Of a DNA stretch of 64,000 nt, positions 1-12,900 are shown piece after piece (positions within the stretch are counted from its first letter, which is position 1; every line of letters starts with the position of its first letter). The stretch lies in contig NC_030386.2 of assembly GCF_001625215.2 (NCBI RefSeq), positions 35,591,296-35,655,295 on the forward strand, given 5' to 3'. The notes under the pieces are model-generated. The model was not told where the DNA came from and did not search any database. It worked only from the letters and a program-made list of their open reading frames with translations. The position numbers and the translations under genes are program-made. The DNA is from Daucus carota subsp. sativus. Lineage: Eukaryota > Streptophyta > Magnoliopsida > Apiales > Apiaceae.

Positions 1-737
1 TAATGCCCTCAGTATTTATGCCACCCAATAAAATATGTTTAATGATTGGGTTTTTTGTATTCTTTTATGCCACAACGTCCTACGATTGATGCCTATTGTC
101 TCTTGTCTAATATATCATGTTCTTAATATGTTTATTGTCTCTCATCTTTTATAAAATGGTTCCTTTACTGTTTTCTGTACACTGTACTAATCAAGCAGGA
201 TGTCTTGCAAAAACGGCATCTCTCCTGCTTAAAGTAGATGAAAGGTTTGCTTACATCTTGCCCTCCCAGAACTCTGTCAGCGGGATACACAGATATGTTT
301 GGTCTGGTTTGGTAGGTTAGTATACAAACCTTCCCCCAAGCACTAAACAATAAACACTTCTACTACTGCATCTCTTCTGAACACTATTGATCATGCCTTC
401 TATTACATTTCAGGTCATCTCATGAGTAGACAAAAACAAACGATTAAAGAATCTTTTAAAATTTGTGGAAGACCTTGTTTCCACTGTTCAAATCCTCCAA
501 GTTCAATTGATCAACCTTTCGAGGTGGATACTGGATAGTCATCTTTTCGCTAGACATTTTATTATTTTCTGATGTGTTACAATATACAGTTTGTGTGGTA
601 ACAATAATTTGAGTTTAACACCAGAAAGTATAGTCATAGTAAGCACAAGATTCCGGTGGAAAAACTTGTGAAAATGTAAAAGAAAAATCTTTATCTACTG
701 GATTTATGACAAAATCACTCAAGAGAGAAAAACTAAC
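1..737. other. Left-edge segment, probably LCBK1 intron
   Basis: No LCBK1 exon could be found here on the minus strand. The next expected segment follows the GGDG motif and begins with Val-Leu-Asn-Gly in relatives. The segment is therefore probably intron running past the window edge. On the plus strand, a pyrimidine tract and CAG at about 401-413 precede an open stretch to a TAG at 536-538. That stretch reads like a terminal exon with a Cys-x-x-Cys pair, but I do not recognise it. Confidence 0.4.
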
Positions 738-2431
738 CTCATTAACGATTCCATCACCTCCTACACATATGATTCCTGGTGTAAAATTCCAGTCCAAAAT
801 GAATAACAAGTACCAGTACAACGATGATGATAACACAAAACTAAAGACTAGGCAAATGCAAGACAGATCCAAAAGATTAAATACCATCAGGACATGTACT
901 GAAGTCTATACTTGATGCAAGGTTTCTAGCATGTCCAGCAGCTGTTGTTTTAACTACCTCCAGCTTAAATCCTGCAAGCTGTCATGGTATCCGGTATAAA
1001 TAGAATACAAAAGACAAATCCTAGGCACAACTATGAACATAGTTCTTCCATTGTATAAAGTTCTTCACGAGCTAAGAGGAATATAATTGGACATTGGACA
1101 CAGAAAAGATGGCATATTTCAAACAATTTTATACTCATAAAATCAATCAAGAAGTACTATAAAGAAAGATTGATAATGTCAAAAAACACGGCCAAACAGC
1201 TAAATGTACGAATATGTGAATGTTAATGAGAATGTTGCTATACCACAATTATAACATCTTATGTGGATCAAAAAATCAGGATCATAAGAATTTAGAACTC
1301 AACAGACAAACCATAGATTATAAAGCAGCTCCGTATCTTCAATAGGTACAGATCAGCACCAAAATAAGCATATAAGAGTTAAGGTCAAATTAGTTGATAT
1401 ATTGGTATATTCAGGTTATAGACACCAGGTCCCCAAAGTCGGTGCTAGTTAGTAGTTTGTCAGTAAATACTACTACCTGACCAGATATACTAACATTGAC
1501 ATGAATGATGAATATCCATGATAGATTATCTAACATACAATGCTACATACATACCTTAAATATTGGTTCTACTGTTCCATAGAAAACTTTACTTGAACGC
1601 CCATGTCCAGACCGTGGATTTAAAATCACAAGCATTGTAGGTGGACTTTTACATTTGATATGTGGTTCCAGAGGAAAATCACTAAATAAAAAATCTGAAG
1701 CCTCCTTCTTCGAAGAAACCAAAGGATGGCGCGAGCAATTTACATAACATTTCAGATCTGCAAACCCACTGACCCATTGAACAGCTTCTTCTATTGTGTC
1801 GGCCAAGAAGCGAAAATCCTTCCGACTTCTACCAGATTTCTTAAAGCAAGAAAGTACACATGAGGTCCTTGTTACAGGGTACGAGTGCACTGTAAAATGT
1901 CTGAAGCCAAAAGTGTATGATACCTGCCAAAGAAGTGAACAAACTATTAATGCCGCTTTGCAAGTAAAAGGGGTATATGATTCAGGCAGAAAGCACAAAA
2001 TAGCTTACTGAAACCACATCCGCAAGCGACAATAGATGTGTACCCCAAACCAGTGCCTTGCTTGTGAGTTTAGCATCAACAGTTACTTGATTTGTTATAT
2101 CAGTTGATGTGCTAGCATCATTGCTTTTATTTGTCTTTCTTTTGTCTAAAACTAGCTTCGCGGAGAAAACATCATATCCAAGCAAGTCAGATTTCTCATC
2201 ACCAATATCGATTTTATGCTCCTCCCTCTTTGATTTCTTAAGATCATCAATACTGACACTGATTTCACTGCGCTTTGAAGTCTTCACTTTGCTACGCTTC
2301 TCGGGAAAGACTATTGGGGATGAGTGCTGTCCTGTTGCTACTTGAGAAAAAAAGCTTAAGCGGCGAACTGAATGATGCTGAGATGTCAGTCTTAAGGAGT
2401 GATTCTTGAAAAGGTGACCAGTCTTCTGCAT
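738..2431 (-). CDS. LCBK1: Sphingoid long-chain base kinase LCBK1, N-terminal part (partial)
   Basis: Phosphorylates sphingoid long-chain bases to signalling long-chain base phosphates. Coding exons on the minus strand are 2009-2431, 1555-1923, 885-978 and 738-775. All junctions are GT-AG and phase-consistent, giving 308 residues. The start at 2431 matches the family N-terminus (Met-Gln-Lys...); an upstream in-frame ATG at 2452 lies just before a likely 5'UTR splice acceptor and is less likely. Two diacylglycerol-kinase-type catalytic signatures are visible: LNPRSGHG at residues 242-249 and GGDGIVNE at 301-308, the nucleotide-binding loop. An N-terminal Ser/Lys-rich region and a conserved FGFRHFTVHSYP stretch typical of plant LCBK1 precede them. 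The Arabidopsis protein is about 760 residues, so more than half, including the rest of the kinase domain, is missing to the left. I see no stop or frameshift in what is present, so truncation by the window edge is more likely than a pseudogene. Confidence 0.9.
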
Positions 2432-4480
2432 GCTAAACTTAAAGCAGAGCATGTACTATGTACACCACAAACACCAGTAACAGTGGAGGCGTTGCATCAG
2501 TTATAAAGCAGATGATCAATTAATTCCACAAGAAGACCCAGCATAAGATATAAGCTGGTAAATTCATAAGCAACAAATTTATCAGTCTAAACAAAGAATT
2601 CTTAGAACATTAAATAAGAAACCATACCCCATACAATTCCCTACAAGGTTTTCATGAAAATAATGAGAGGCTGATGCTAAGAAAAATTTAATGCCTCATA
2701 ATATATGATTCTTAGTTAGAAACAATTTGGACAATGGAAGAGGATGATGCACTTGAGGGTGCCTCTTCACTGTCAAACCGATAAGTTGTTTCTATATATG
2801 TGTGTGTACAAGAATGTGTATCTATGTATGTATTACTGTGTACAGAACAGTAATTGTCAGATATATGTCATTTTCTACTAAAGGCAAAAGTAAGAACACC
2901 GATGAGAACCATATACTCCTGTATAAATTATATTAGATTGAGAAGCAAGGATACGGGTGCGGGGATACATGGATACTACAAATATGATAATATGGGGATT
3001 CAGGTGCAGCGTTTTTTTGTTGTTGTTGGGACTTCGGCGCATGCCGGGGGTGGGGGGGGGGGGGGGGGGGGGGGGGGGTATATAATATTTATTAATTTAT
3101 TATAGATATTTACTGATGCTCTAAATGACTAATCCACTAAGAAAATCTTGCGAATTGGGTCAAATGCATAACATAAGCATCTGATAAGACTAGAATACAA
3201 GAATTTAGGTTAGAAATTCTACTTTTGTATATGTAAATATAAACATCAGTGCTTTATATTTATAGTATGAATGTTAAAGAAGAATAATAGTTGAGATTCT
3301 AGAAATCCAAGTATCCCAAGTTTCTGCTGAGACGGCGCTGGGATACTGAGATACATTTAATAACCCGAGTACCTCTGCTTCCTAAACATTAGGTAAATTA
3401 TTTAACATTAACACCATATGTGCGTATTGTAAGCATATGCCTTGGACATATTTGATAGAGTTTCAATTCACACTAGTTATTGAAATTAAATTCTAGATTG
3501 AGGCGTTTGGATAGTGTTGGCATTTGAGAACCTATTAGTGATGTTTCTATGCGCTCTATTTGATTCTTTCTTCTCTGACGTTCCAAATGTACATGACTAA
3601 AAAAATTCCAATTCCATTATTTAATGTAATGCTCATCAGTAACTTAGCTCTTTAACGATTGTACCAGGGAATTTAGCTTGTTTCCCCCTTCTGGGTGGCA
3701 GATACACACTGAAAAGGTATTCGTGTAAAACTATAATAGATACACGGATGTTAAAGCTCTTCATTTCTGAATAAAACTATCATCTTTACACATGTTTTTT
3801 TCGAATTTATATAAATTTCCTAATGAAAAAGTGGTAGTAAACCCAAGCTTATAGTTTTAGACTTGTACTATCCGACACAAAACTACAGCATTTGTCCCCA
3901 AACACAAAGGCACTAGCACTGGCCACCAAAACAATCTCGAACTTTGAGCACAACATAACTAGACAAAACTCGAACCTTTGTTCTTCAATCTAAAACAATC
4001 CTCTTCAAACACAAACCAGCACATTTCTCGGACTAAATCTTCCTATTCTTATCCGAATAAATCATCGAACACTGGAAATCAACCAGCCTAATAACTCCAT
4101 ACTCTCAAATTCAGTTACAATCATCCAAACAGAACTTTAAAAAACTTCTACACACAGAATTCACAGAGATCCATATGCACACACAAATACACACACACAG
4201 TGATTCCAAATATAATTATAAACAACACGAAATTGAATTTGAGTAACAAAGTTAAATTAATTACCTATAATTAGTGATCTTTGACTGTAAAATATCTCCA
4301 GTGACGAGTGGAATTGAGAAAAATCAAAGATTGAGCGATAAAATGTGAACGAGGCTGGAGTGAATTAGCGGGGCCCACTGATAATGAACGCCATTGACGA
4401 GAGGTTAGTGATAATGTTGGAGTGAGAAACAAGGGTTTGGAGAAGACGAAGAAATGAAAATTTTGAAATGTGACGAGACG
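2432..4480 (-). other. LCBK1 5' leader, leader intron and promoter-proximal region
   Basis: No coding exon is visible. A splice-donor-like TATAG/gtaatt on the minus strand near 4267 and an acceptor just upstream of the ATG (2433-2434) suggest a 5'UTR intron of about 1.8 kb, a layout common in plant regulatory genes. The leader exon would lie at about 4268-4450. This is inferred from splice signals only. Confidence 0.45.
3046..3078. repeat. Poly-G tract, 5+27 bases with one T
   Basis: Five G, one T, then 27 G in a row on the plus strand. It lies in the inferred LCBK1 leader intron. It is likely length-polymorphic and prone to assembly error. Confidence 0.9.
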
Positions 4481-6935
4481 ATAAATAATTTAAGGAAGAA
4501 AACAAATTTGTAAAAGCTCTGTTGTGGTAGTTATTTATAGCGCTAAAATTTACCCAATGGCCTCAGGAGGAGGGTAATTATGGGATACCATTATACCATA
4601 TCCATGTTGCATGTATATGTTCTATTCGGATATAAATCAATTTTTTTTTACTTATTCATATGTTTTAAATTTGAAATCGGGATTCTGTCAAAAAAAAAAA
4701 AATTGAAATCGGGATTGAGATTTTTCAAAAGATTCTTATTCTTATTTAATAAAAACATAAATACTTTTTTGTAAAAAAGTTGAAAAATATAATTTACTCA
4801 AAAAATCAAATTTCTTGAAAATTATGTAAAAATTGATGAACAGAACATGCGACTAAGAAGTCAATTGATTTTTGACAACTTAATCATTTTAGATATCATG
4901 AAATAAATAATATCATATTTTTAATTTAAGAAAATTTAAATTTTAATCTCGTTATGGTTCTTAAATTTTTTTGTTTAAAACCATGTGCAGACAATAAAGG
5001 TGCTTACTGAATTTGAAGACAAATATGAATAGCAATAAGAAACCAATCCGTATGATTGGAAAAACAGTGGATTCTTGATTTGTTTAGTTCCTGACACGTC
5101 AAAATACCATTAAATGCCTTCAGTTTTGTTTGCTTGTTTTTCCTTTTTTTTGTTTATCAACTCATCTCTCTTGGTCAATAAACTCGAAAAATTCTTTTTT
5201 ACAGCATGAAATTGAAGAAGAAGAAAAGAAGAAACAATGGAATAAACTTTTTGGATGAAAAGATAAATGGGGAAGCTGCCTTGTCTTTTCCTAATTAAAG
5301 TTGTTGCGGTAGGTAGTTTGAGAATATATAAATGCATGTGACTACTTTATTAGCATAGAGATAGACAAGTGAGTAGTCTAGATAACATACACGAACTATC
5401 CCGTTACAGGGACCACTGCTCCTGTTCTTCGCATAATATTCACATTATTGTTTTTTAGGAAAATATCCAATTATTCAGATATGTGTGGCATATATTTATA
5501 CACTATAAGCATGGAGTTGTGGCTTGTCAATTTCGTAAAGTATGATACTTTATGTTTCACTATTGGTTTATCGATCTAAGAATCTTACAAATTTGCACGG
5601 ATGATGCAACAAAATTCAGATATACAAATTCATTTAAATTTTAAGTACAAAATAAAATTGTCATTGTTAAACTTTTACATGAGGAAAATAATTATATACT
5701 CCCTCCATTTTGAAATAGCAGTCGCCTCCATTTTTGCTTGTAAATCTTGTGGCCGTATAGCTAAAATTATTATTTTAAAATTATAAGTAATCATATATTT
5801 TACTTTAAACAAGAAACTTTCAAAAATAATGATTTTAATTATACGGGTAAAGGGCTTTGTAGTGCATATCAAAAAATCAAAGAATCTGTATTTCAAAATA
5901 GTGGGAATAATAATTTCTTTATATATATATTTTTTTGACAGAAATAAATTCTTTATATATGTATTAATTAAGATATGACTTAGAAAATAATATGTGATGA
6001 TGAAAAATATAATTATTTATTCCTGCCAAAGCCCGAAATCTTCCTCCATGCTCAACGGGTGGTCAGTTTACAAGTTAAGATGGTTTGTATTTGAATACAA
6101 ACATGTACCTAATAACATAATGCACTTAGCAACTACCTTTAGGATTATTAAAGAGGCGCACCAACAATAAAAATAAACTAGCTACCTTCCATTTTCCATT
6201 CAATAATAATCATGCATGCATGTTGTGTGGAAACTGTGTTCATGCACTATTTTAGTGCGTGGTCTCTCTACAGCTTTACAAACTATGAGTCTATGAGCCA
6301 GTAAGCTTTGATGGCAACTTTATCACAGTTTGCTTTTCATCTTTTCCATTTTTTATTTTCTGGTTTTCTTAGCTTCTAAGCAAAAGCTTTGATAATCAAG
6401 ACTCTTGTCATTCCTCCTTGTACTAATAATATCAAGCCGCTTTCTCTGCCAGGTGCAAGTAGTGGAACAAAAGATTTGTAAGAAAACATTGCCCATATAT
6501 CAGCACTATCAATGGTGGGGCTCTTCACAATATATATTTGAAAAAGCTGAACACTCTTCATAAAATTTGTAACCCTCTAGAATAAGTAAAACTGTAAACT
6601 TGCTACAATTCATCATTGCTGATTAGACTTTCACAAGCATGAGCCTGGATAGTCGATTTTGTTATTGTGTCTGCTCTACCGGGGAGAATACCCTCCCCTC
6701 CCTGTGTCAATACACGCATAATTAGAAGTTTGTAGCACTAAAATTTCCGATATATCAGCACTATCACTGCTACTCTACGACATTATCACAGTACTTATTG
6801 GCACACACACGTGCAGCAAATATACAGCTGCAAGCAATCGACCATATACAGTCCTAGATTCAAAATTTTAATAAGGCCAAGGATGTCACGGTTGGGATAT
6901 GGATGGGTAAACCCAAGGAGAAAAAATGACGCCCA
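4481..6935. other. AT-rich intergenic region between LCBK1 and DET1
   Basis: No gene is seen. It contains the LCBK1 upstream region, one Stowaway-like MITE (listed separately) and, at its right side, the probable DET1 3'UTR immediately below 6936. Short open frames here have no recognisable similarity. Confidence 0.6.
5699..5907. mobile_element. Stowaway-like MITE (Tc1/mariner type)
   Basis: The left end starts CTCCCTCCATTTTGAAATAG. The right end is a partial inverted match (ATTTCAAAATAGTGGGAA). The element is flanked by TA dinucleotides at 5697-5698 and 5908-5909. The CTCCCTCC terminal motif and TA target site are the Stowaway hallmarks. It is about 209 bp with no coding capacity. Confidence 0.65.
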
Positions 6936-9900
6936 TTATCTTCGAAAATGAATATTTACAACAGCTGGCTGTAAAGACCAAGTTTGTTGGATGGAGAGTG
7001 CAAGAGGTAAAAAGGGATGGAAAAGAAATGAGGAGATCTTCTTCACTCGACCATCTGCAGTACCAACTTCAGGTCCTGATTACAAAACAATTCAACAGGA
7101 TTGTTAAATATTCCAAAACAGTGTAAATAGTTGATCTTACCATAACCTACCTATATGGAGATACTGTATGTCTATTAATAATTTTAATATTTCACGTTTA
7201 TGTTTGTGCTGACCACAACATGACATGTTATGCAATACTATATCAAGTGACTTGCGCTAATGATAATTATATGTTACGAGTATTAGGATTTTTAATCTAC
7301 TTCACATCGCACCGGGGCTAATCTTGTATCATAAAAGATAGTGTCACATGGACATAATTACAGAAGTAGTTATCCCTCTACCGTAATTAAATGAATAAAC
7401 AAAAATAATATCCAGGCCACATGAATCTTAATGAATTAATATGGCCCTTTTTAAGGCTTATACTGGGAAATTTCAGAATCATACCTGGTTTTATCTTAAA
7501 TTTTAGGGTATTTGATTGTCTCGAAATGAACTTGATGGGGTGATCCGTACACTGTCTATGTCTCTCAGTTGCAGAGATTAGCTGCAAAAGGAATTAATTA
7601 ATTAAAGCACAAGTTTATGCAACAGCCTTCAAATGCTAAAATATAGGTCTTGTTTGGCAATTAGTTGTTCACTGTTAGCAGCTAGCGGATTGAATTAGCT
7701 GCTTTCACTAGAGGATTGAATTAATTGTTTTGGATGAAATTGTCTGGTAAACAGCTGTTTGAATTAGCAGTTTGTAATTTAACTAACACATGACAATCAT
7801 CTAATTGAAAAGCTCCTCCAAGTAGCCTTTTCAAAATTAGCAGATCGAGTGTCCAAACTGCTAATCAATTGGCTAACTACCAAACGGCAAACACCAATCT
7901 TTGAGGATTCATCTAGTTAAACCTCTTATCTGGGCTAATCCACTAATTTTTTTTCTCAAACCTCTATCTTCCAAACACCCTAATTTTGTCAGTCCAATTA
8001 ATATATCCATTTTTTCTGATTATCGGCGCACTTATTTTCATATATTACTAGGACCAGATATCCATCCAGCTTTTTTGGTGCAAAGCCTGTCTCACGCAGC
8101 TTTAAAGAAAAAACGCCTCCATAGTTGTTTTAAAATTAATAGGTAAACAAGAGATTGAAAATCCGAAACCAAACCTTTTCATCATATCGAAAAAGAGATT
8201 GGTCAAAATATGGGGAAGGGCTCTGTGACTGGGAACAGTAAGGTAAAGAAGACAGCATCTTCTTCACAAACTGCAGCATTTAGAAATTACCATAATTTAT
8301 ACCCTGACAATACATGAAATGATGATACAAGAGGCATGAACAATTTTAGATGTTACCTGGGGTAAGCTGGTAGCTTTATTCTTATTAGACCTAACTTGCT
8401 CACGAACATGAATGTTGTTAGAGTGAGATGATATAAAATTCATATAGAGTGATCTTTTTGATGTCACGTGAAAGTGGTCGCAGAATTGTTCAAACAATAA
8501 ATATAGCTCATCCACTGAGTTCTAGAAAATCCAAAAATTGTGTCAGTATTTAGCCTTCAAGTTGTGAAAGAAGTATCAGATAATAACCAGCCACAAAATA
8601 CCTGATAAAAAGCAACTATATCAGTTGTCTCCATGTTATATACAGCAAGAAATGCAGGATGATTATCAGCATTTCGTGAGACCTGCAGCTTAAATAATAT
8701 TTGATCAATGTATGGCTAGCTTAATAATTTGACAATACAATTGCAAACTTTGATGGGATCCCAGATAATAATATTGCATCCAGCTGTGGTCATATAATGA
8801 AAAACAAGAGTAGATGCAGAAATTCCTCTCCTAAATTACTTATTGCATCATTTAAGTGTTGCAGGGTTGGCCTTCGGCCTTTCTTTGTGCGAGCATTTAT
8901 GGGGAAGGTAAAGGATACAGACAACAAAATTTATATATATATAGAGAGAGGGAGGGAGGGAGGGAGGGAATAAAGATCCTCACCCCTCCATCAACACTGC
9001 CAAATTTGATTAATAGATGATGTCTGTCCAATAACTGTACCTGGAAAAGTATTTTAGACACATAAACAAATGTTATATTCAAGTGAAAGGAAATCAACAT
9101 GAGTCGTAGGACACGGTACATAAGGAAGTATTTTGATAAATAGCATCGGATGCAAGTTGGAGCCGTACCTTCCACATAATCAAATCAACATAATCTTGAA
9201 AATGAAAATAAAACTTCTTCTTCACATGTTGCATCCTCTATTAAACCAGAGGAAAAAAAAAGAATAGTTAGCATTAGATTCAGTTAATATTAGTATAAAG
9301 TTCAATTTCACGAGTCCCACATTGTAAAATGTACCACTTGGAAGTTGTATATAATTAAGGAAACAGAAAGTACACTCTTCAAAAGACAATTGGCAATCAA
9401 GCAATCCCCAAGACCCTTTCTTAAGTCAATTCGACTCGTTTCTAATCCTTAAGATTATAGATCAGTGAACTTTGTGAACCTTGCATTTGTCAGTTTCAGC
9501 ATTGGCAAATGTACTGAGTGAATCATATGAATATGCATCAATATGAGTCAATAACTGAGGTCTTTTGAAATTTTAAAATAGGTCAATAAAGTATTTTGGA
9601 AAGGGAAAGAGTTTATGATATAAATTTTATGTCAAAAGATCTACTGATTGGTCATACTAGCCGAAAAACTAAATACTGTACATTTGGGATAACTTATCCT
9701 TCTTTGACATATACTAGGAATATCAGGCCAGGCCTAACTAGTCGTGTACCGGAAACTAATGAGTTTACAATAATCCTTCTTTGTATTGCAAGAAGTGCGC
9801 TATTAAAGGATAAATCTAAGGAATTGTACATTACACCAGCCACTCCATGCAAATCCAAAAGAGAAAGGTAAACAGCTCAATCCAGCCACCCATTTCCGGC

Positions 9901-12900
9901 AGCATAAATTCTTTAGAACCAAGTTAAGACGATGGAGATTTTGGTATTAAGAGGACTTTACCTACCAAGTTTTTATGCATAGAAACAAGTCATATACAGC
10001 TAAGCACAAACGCTTCATGATATATACAAGCGAAGCAAAAATCTGATGACTATAGCCTGACCATATACAGCTTCAATAGTTGGACTTCCTTTGATTTCAA
10101 GAGTCATATACAACATGGGATGATAATCAAATTTCAATTACAGCCGTATGTCTTTTTACCCCAACTGTATTATTTTTCTTTATTTTGATGCTGCAATACT
10201 TCATAACGAGTTCTTGCATTTTGATATGTGGTGCTTGAAATGACTAAAGTCAGCATTACAACAAAGCAAGAACGGGAAAAGAATGGGTAAAAAAAAGAGA
10301 AATGGAGATACTGGGTGGTACAGGGATGAAGGGAGGGTAAGGCTGGTTGGCTAGATTTTCTTCAAAAACCACTCAAAAAAAATCTAGAAATTCTTCTCTA
10401 TAATGTAATATCATGGCAACTCCCAATTTTAACTATACATATGTGAGAATTCAGATCTTGAAGCAACAGATCATCATATCCTCAGCTTCTTGACCAATTA
10501 TTATACTTCCCCTCAATTTAACATCAAGCTAAAAGTAACTTTAAATAACAAGGCACTGTCAATTCAGCAGATGCAGTATCAAAAAATACCATTAATTTAA
10601 AGCCTAGATGGATCTTATCAAGATAATTTTTCAGATTAGTATACAATGGAGAAGGTGATATTTGCCCATAGCTCTGAATAACAGACTCATTATGACTGTG
10701 GAACCCTAATTCCAGACCAAGAGATACCATGTGTAAAACTTTGCATTATTAAGTAGTTTTATCTGCAGCGGGTGCAATCAGAGTTGTACAATAAGGCAAT
10801 TCCCAGTGAGTAAAACAATGCAAGGTTTGGTGAAGATTGTTTCTAGTTCTAACAAGAAATTAAAAGAAAAGATTTACTGAAAAGCACATGTATATGCAAT
10901 TTTCCAAAGAAAATCAGGAGTGCAGAAAACAGTACAAGTTTTCAAGCTGCAAAACATATTTTTTATTTCCATTGTACAAAGGTTACATGTATAAGAGGAG
11001 TGGGAGCAACTAAGTTGTCAAACATTTAAAATATAACTCTACAGAAGATATGTCAGGCAAAAAAAGTTTAATATGAAACATTATGGCATTGACATTTCGT
11101 GCTAATTTACAAATTATTGTCTTTAGTTAGAATAGGTCAGAGGAGAGTTATACACATATTAGTTGTAAAAACATGACACCTTTTAAGAGTACATGAACAT
11201 GATAGTAAATGACCAACCAGAGTTTCATCAGTTTCTTCATTCCATATGCCTTGAAATATAAATGAAAGCATTCTCTGTTTTATACCACTCAGGAAAGAGT
11301 TCTCTGGACTGGGCTGGTTATGATTGTCGCTCTGGCCAACATGATCCACAGGGACATGGTGCTGCCTGCTCCTGTCACCATTCGCTGTGCACTGCGATAA
11401 ACAGTTCAGTATGAGTAATTCATAAATGGTAGCTTTCTGTAAAAATTGAAAAACCAATTTAAAAGTAAAAGTATGTTGGCGAATCTAAGAAACTGCAATT
11501 TATGGGAATTGACTATTGTGTTATTTTGAATTTAAAGGAAATGCCAAAACCTCTCCATCCTTAAATAACACAACTAATATATGATACATGTTTAGAGTGA
11601 TTTCAATGACACTAGTACTTATCAAGTGCTTATAGCTCAAATTTATATATTTTACTATCGTGCAACATGCTTTATCATTATTTGCCTAAATTATAATGTG
11701 CATAAGATCCTAAATGTCAAAAGAATACACTATCAATTATCAAATGTGCCCTCCAGTTTCGGATTCCGGTATCGATTGTTGTGTATAACTTTATTCAACC
11801 ACCGATATAAAAAACCTCAGACTTCTTAAACTGGTATTTACTTCTATTATAGCTTGTAATTCGATGTGCTAGTATTTACCTTAACTTAATACGCCAAAAG
11901 TCAATAAGTACTCCAAAATCCCAAGTTAAGCCTGAGTCTGAACACCGAGACAAATATATATATATATAGGGAGGGTGGGAGAGATTATACAGTTTCACTT
12001 GCCTGATAACTTGAATTTAGAAACAGTTCATCGTCTTCTTGGCAAAATTCCCCAATGGCTCGTACATCAACAAGGGTCCCTGAATCTCTAATTTGAATAA
12101 TGTGTATTTTTTGATATCGAAGGGACACAATAGCCAGTAAATCATCATACAAGAAAACTCCCATGCTGTGAGCCAAATTGACATAATCATTGCGAAAGAC
12201 CCTCTCATCAAGAATGACCCCATCTCCCAATCTAGAGTAAAGGCCAAATATAAAAAAAAGAAAAAGAAAATCAGGTTGTAATGATCAGCAATAAAATTGA
12301 AAAAGTTCTTATATTACAAACTAAATTTGTAAATAAGAAAACAAAACTAAAGTCCTTGTACCTTAGAAGGTGGAATGTTATTTTTTCAACTGAAGGGACT
12401 CCATGTACAGCTCCTCCAATCGCAGGAGCGTCATGAACTTGTGGAGTTGAAGTAGCAAACAGTCCAAATTGGTTACTCTCTATGTAGAGAAAGAAGTCTT
12501 TGCATATTAGCTCACTACTGGATGCAAGTGGTACACTATATAGTTGGCTGAAGAAGCTCTCAAATTTCCTGGCTTTCAAGGGAAGATCTTGACCATCACA
12601 ATCTTCTTCTTTGCATGAAAATGTCAGCCATGATGGTCTATACACAATAAGATCCTGATGGTTCCTACTGAAGCTTATGAGATACTGTCCATCTTCAGTG
12701 AACTTGCGAAATGAATGATCCGGACATTCAGCATCATAAATGGTACAGCTTGGGACTATATTTTCATAAAATCGTCTGGCACAGTGAAACTGCAAATCAG
12801 TAAAAAAATCAATATATATTTCTCATGCAAAGGCACAACAGAATAAGCTCCACGATATATCTACTTAACAATTCATATAATACAATAAAAAAGTCACGAA

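Noticed and set aside
6926..7126. Plus-strand ORF of 66 codons
   Set aside because: Antisense shadow of DET1 exon 11, whose minus-strand reading matches the DET1 C-terminus exactly.
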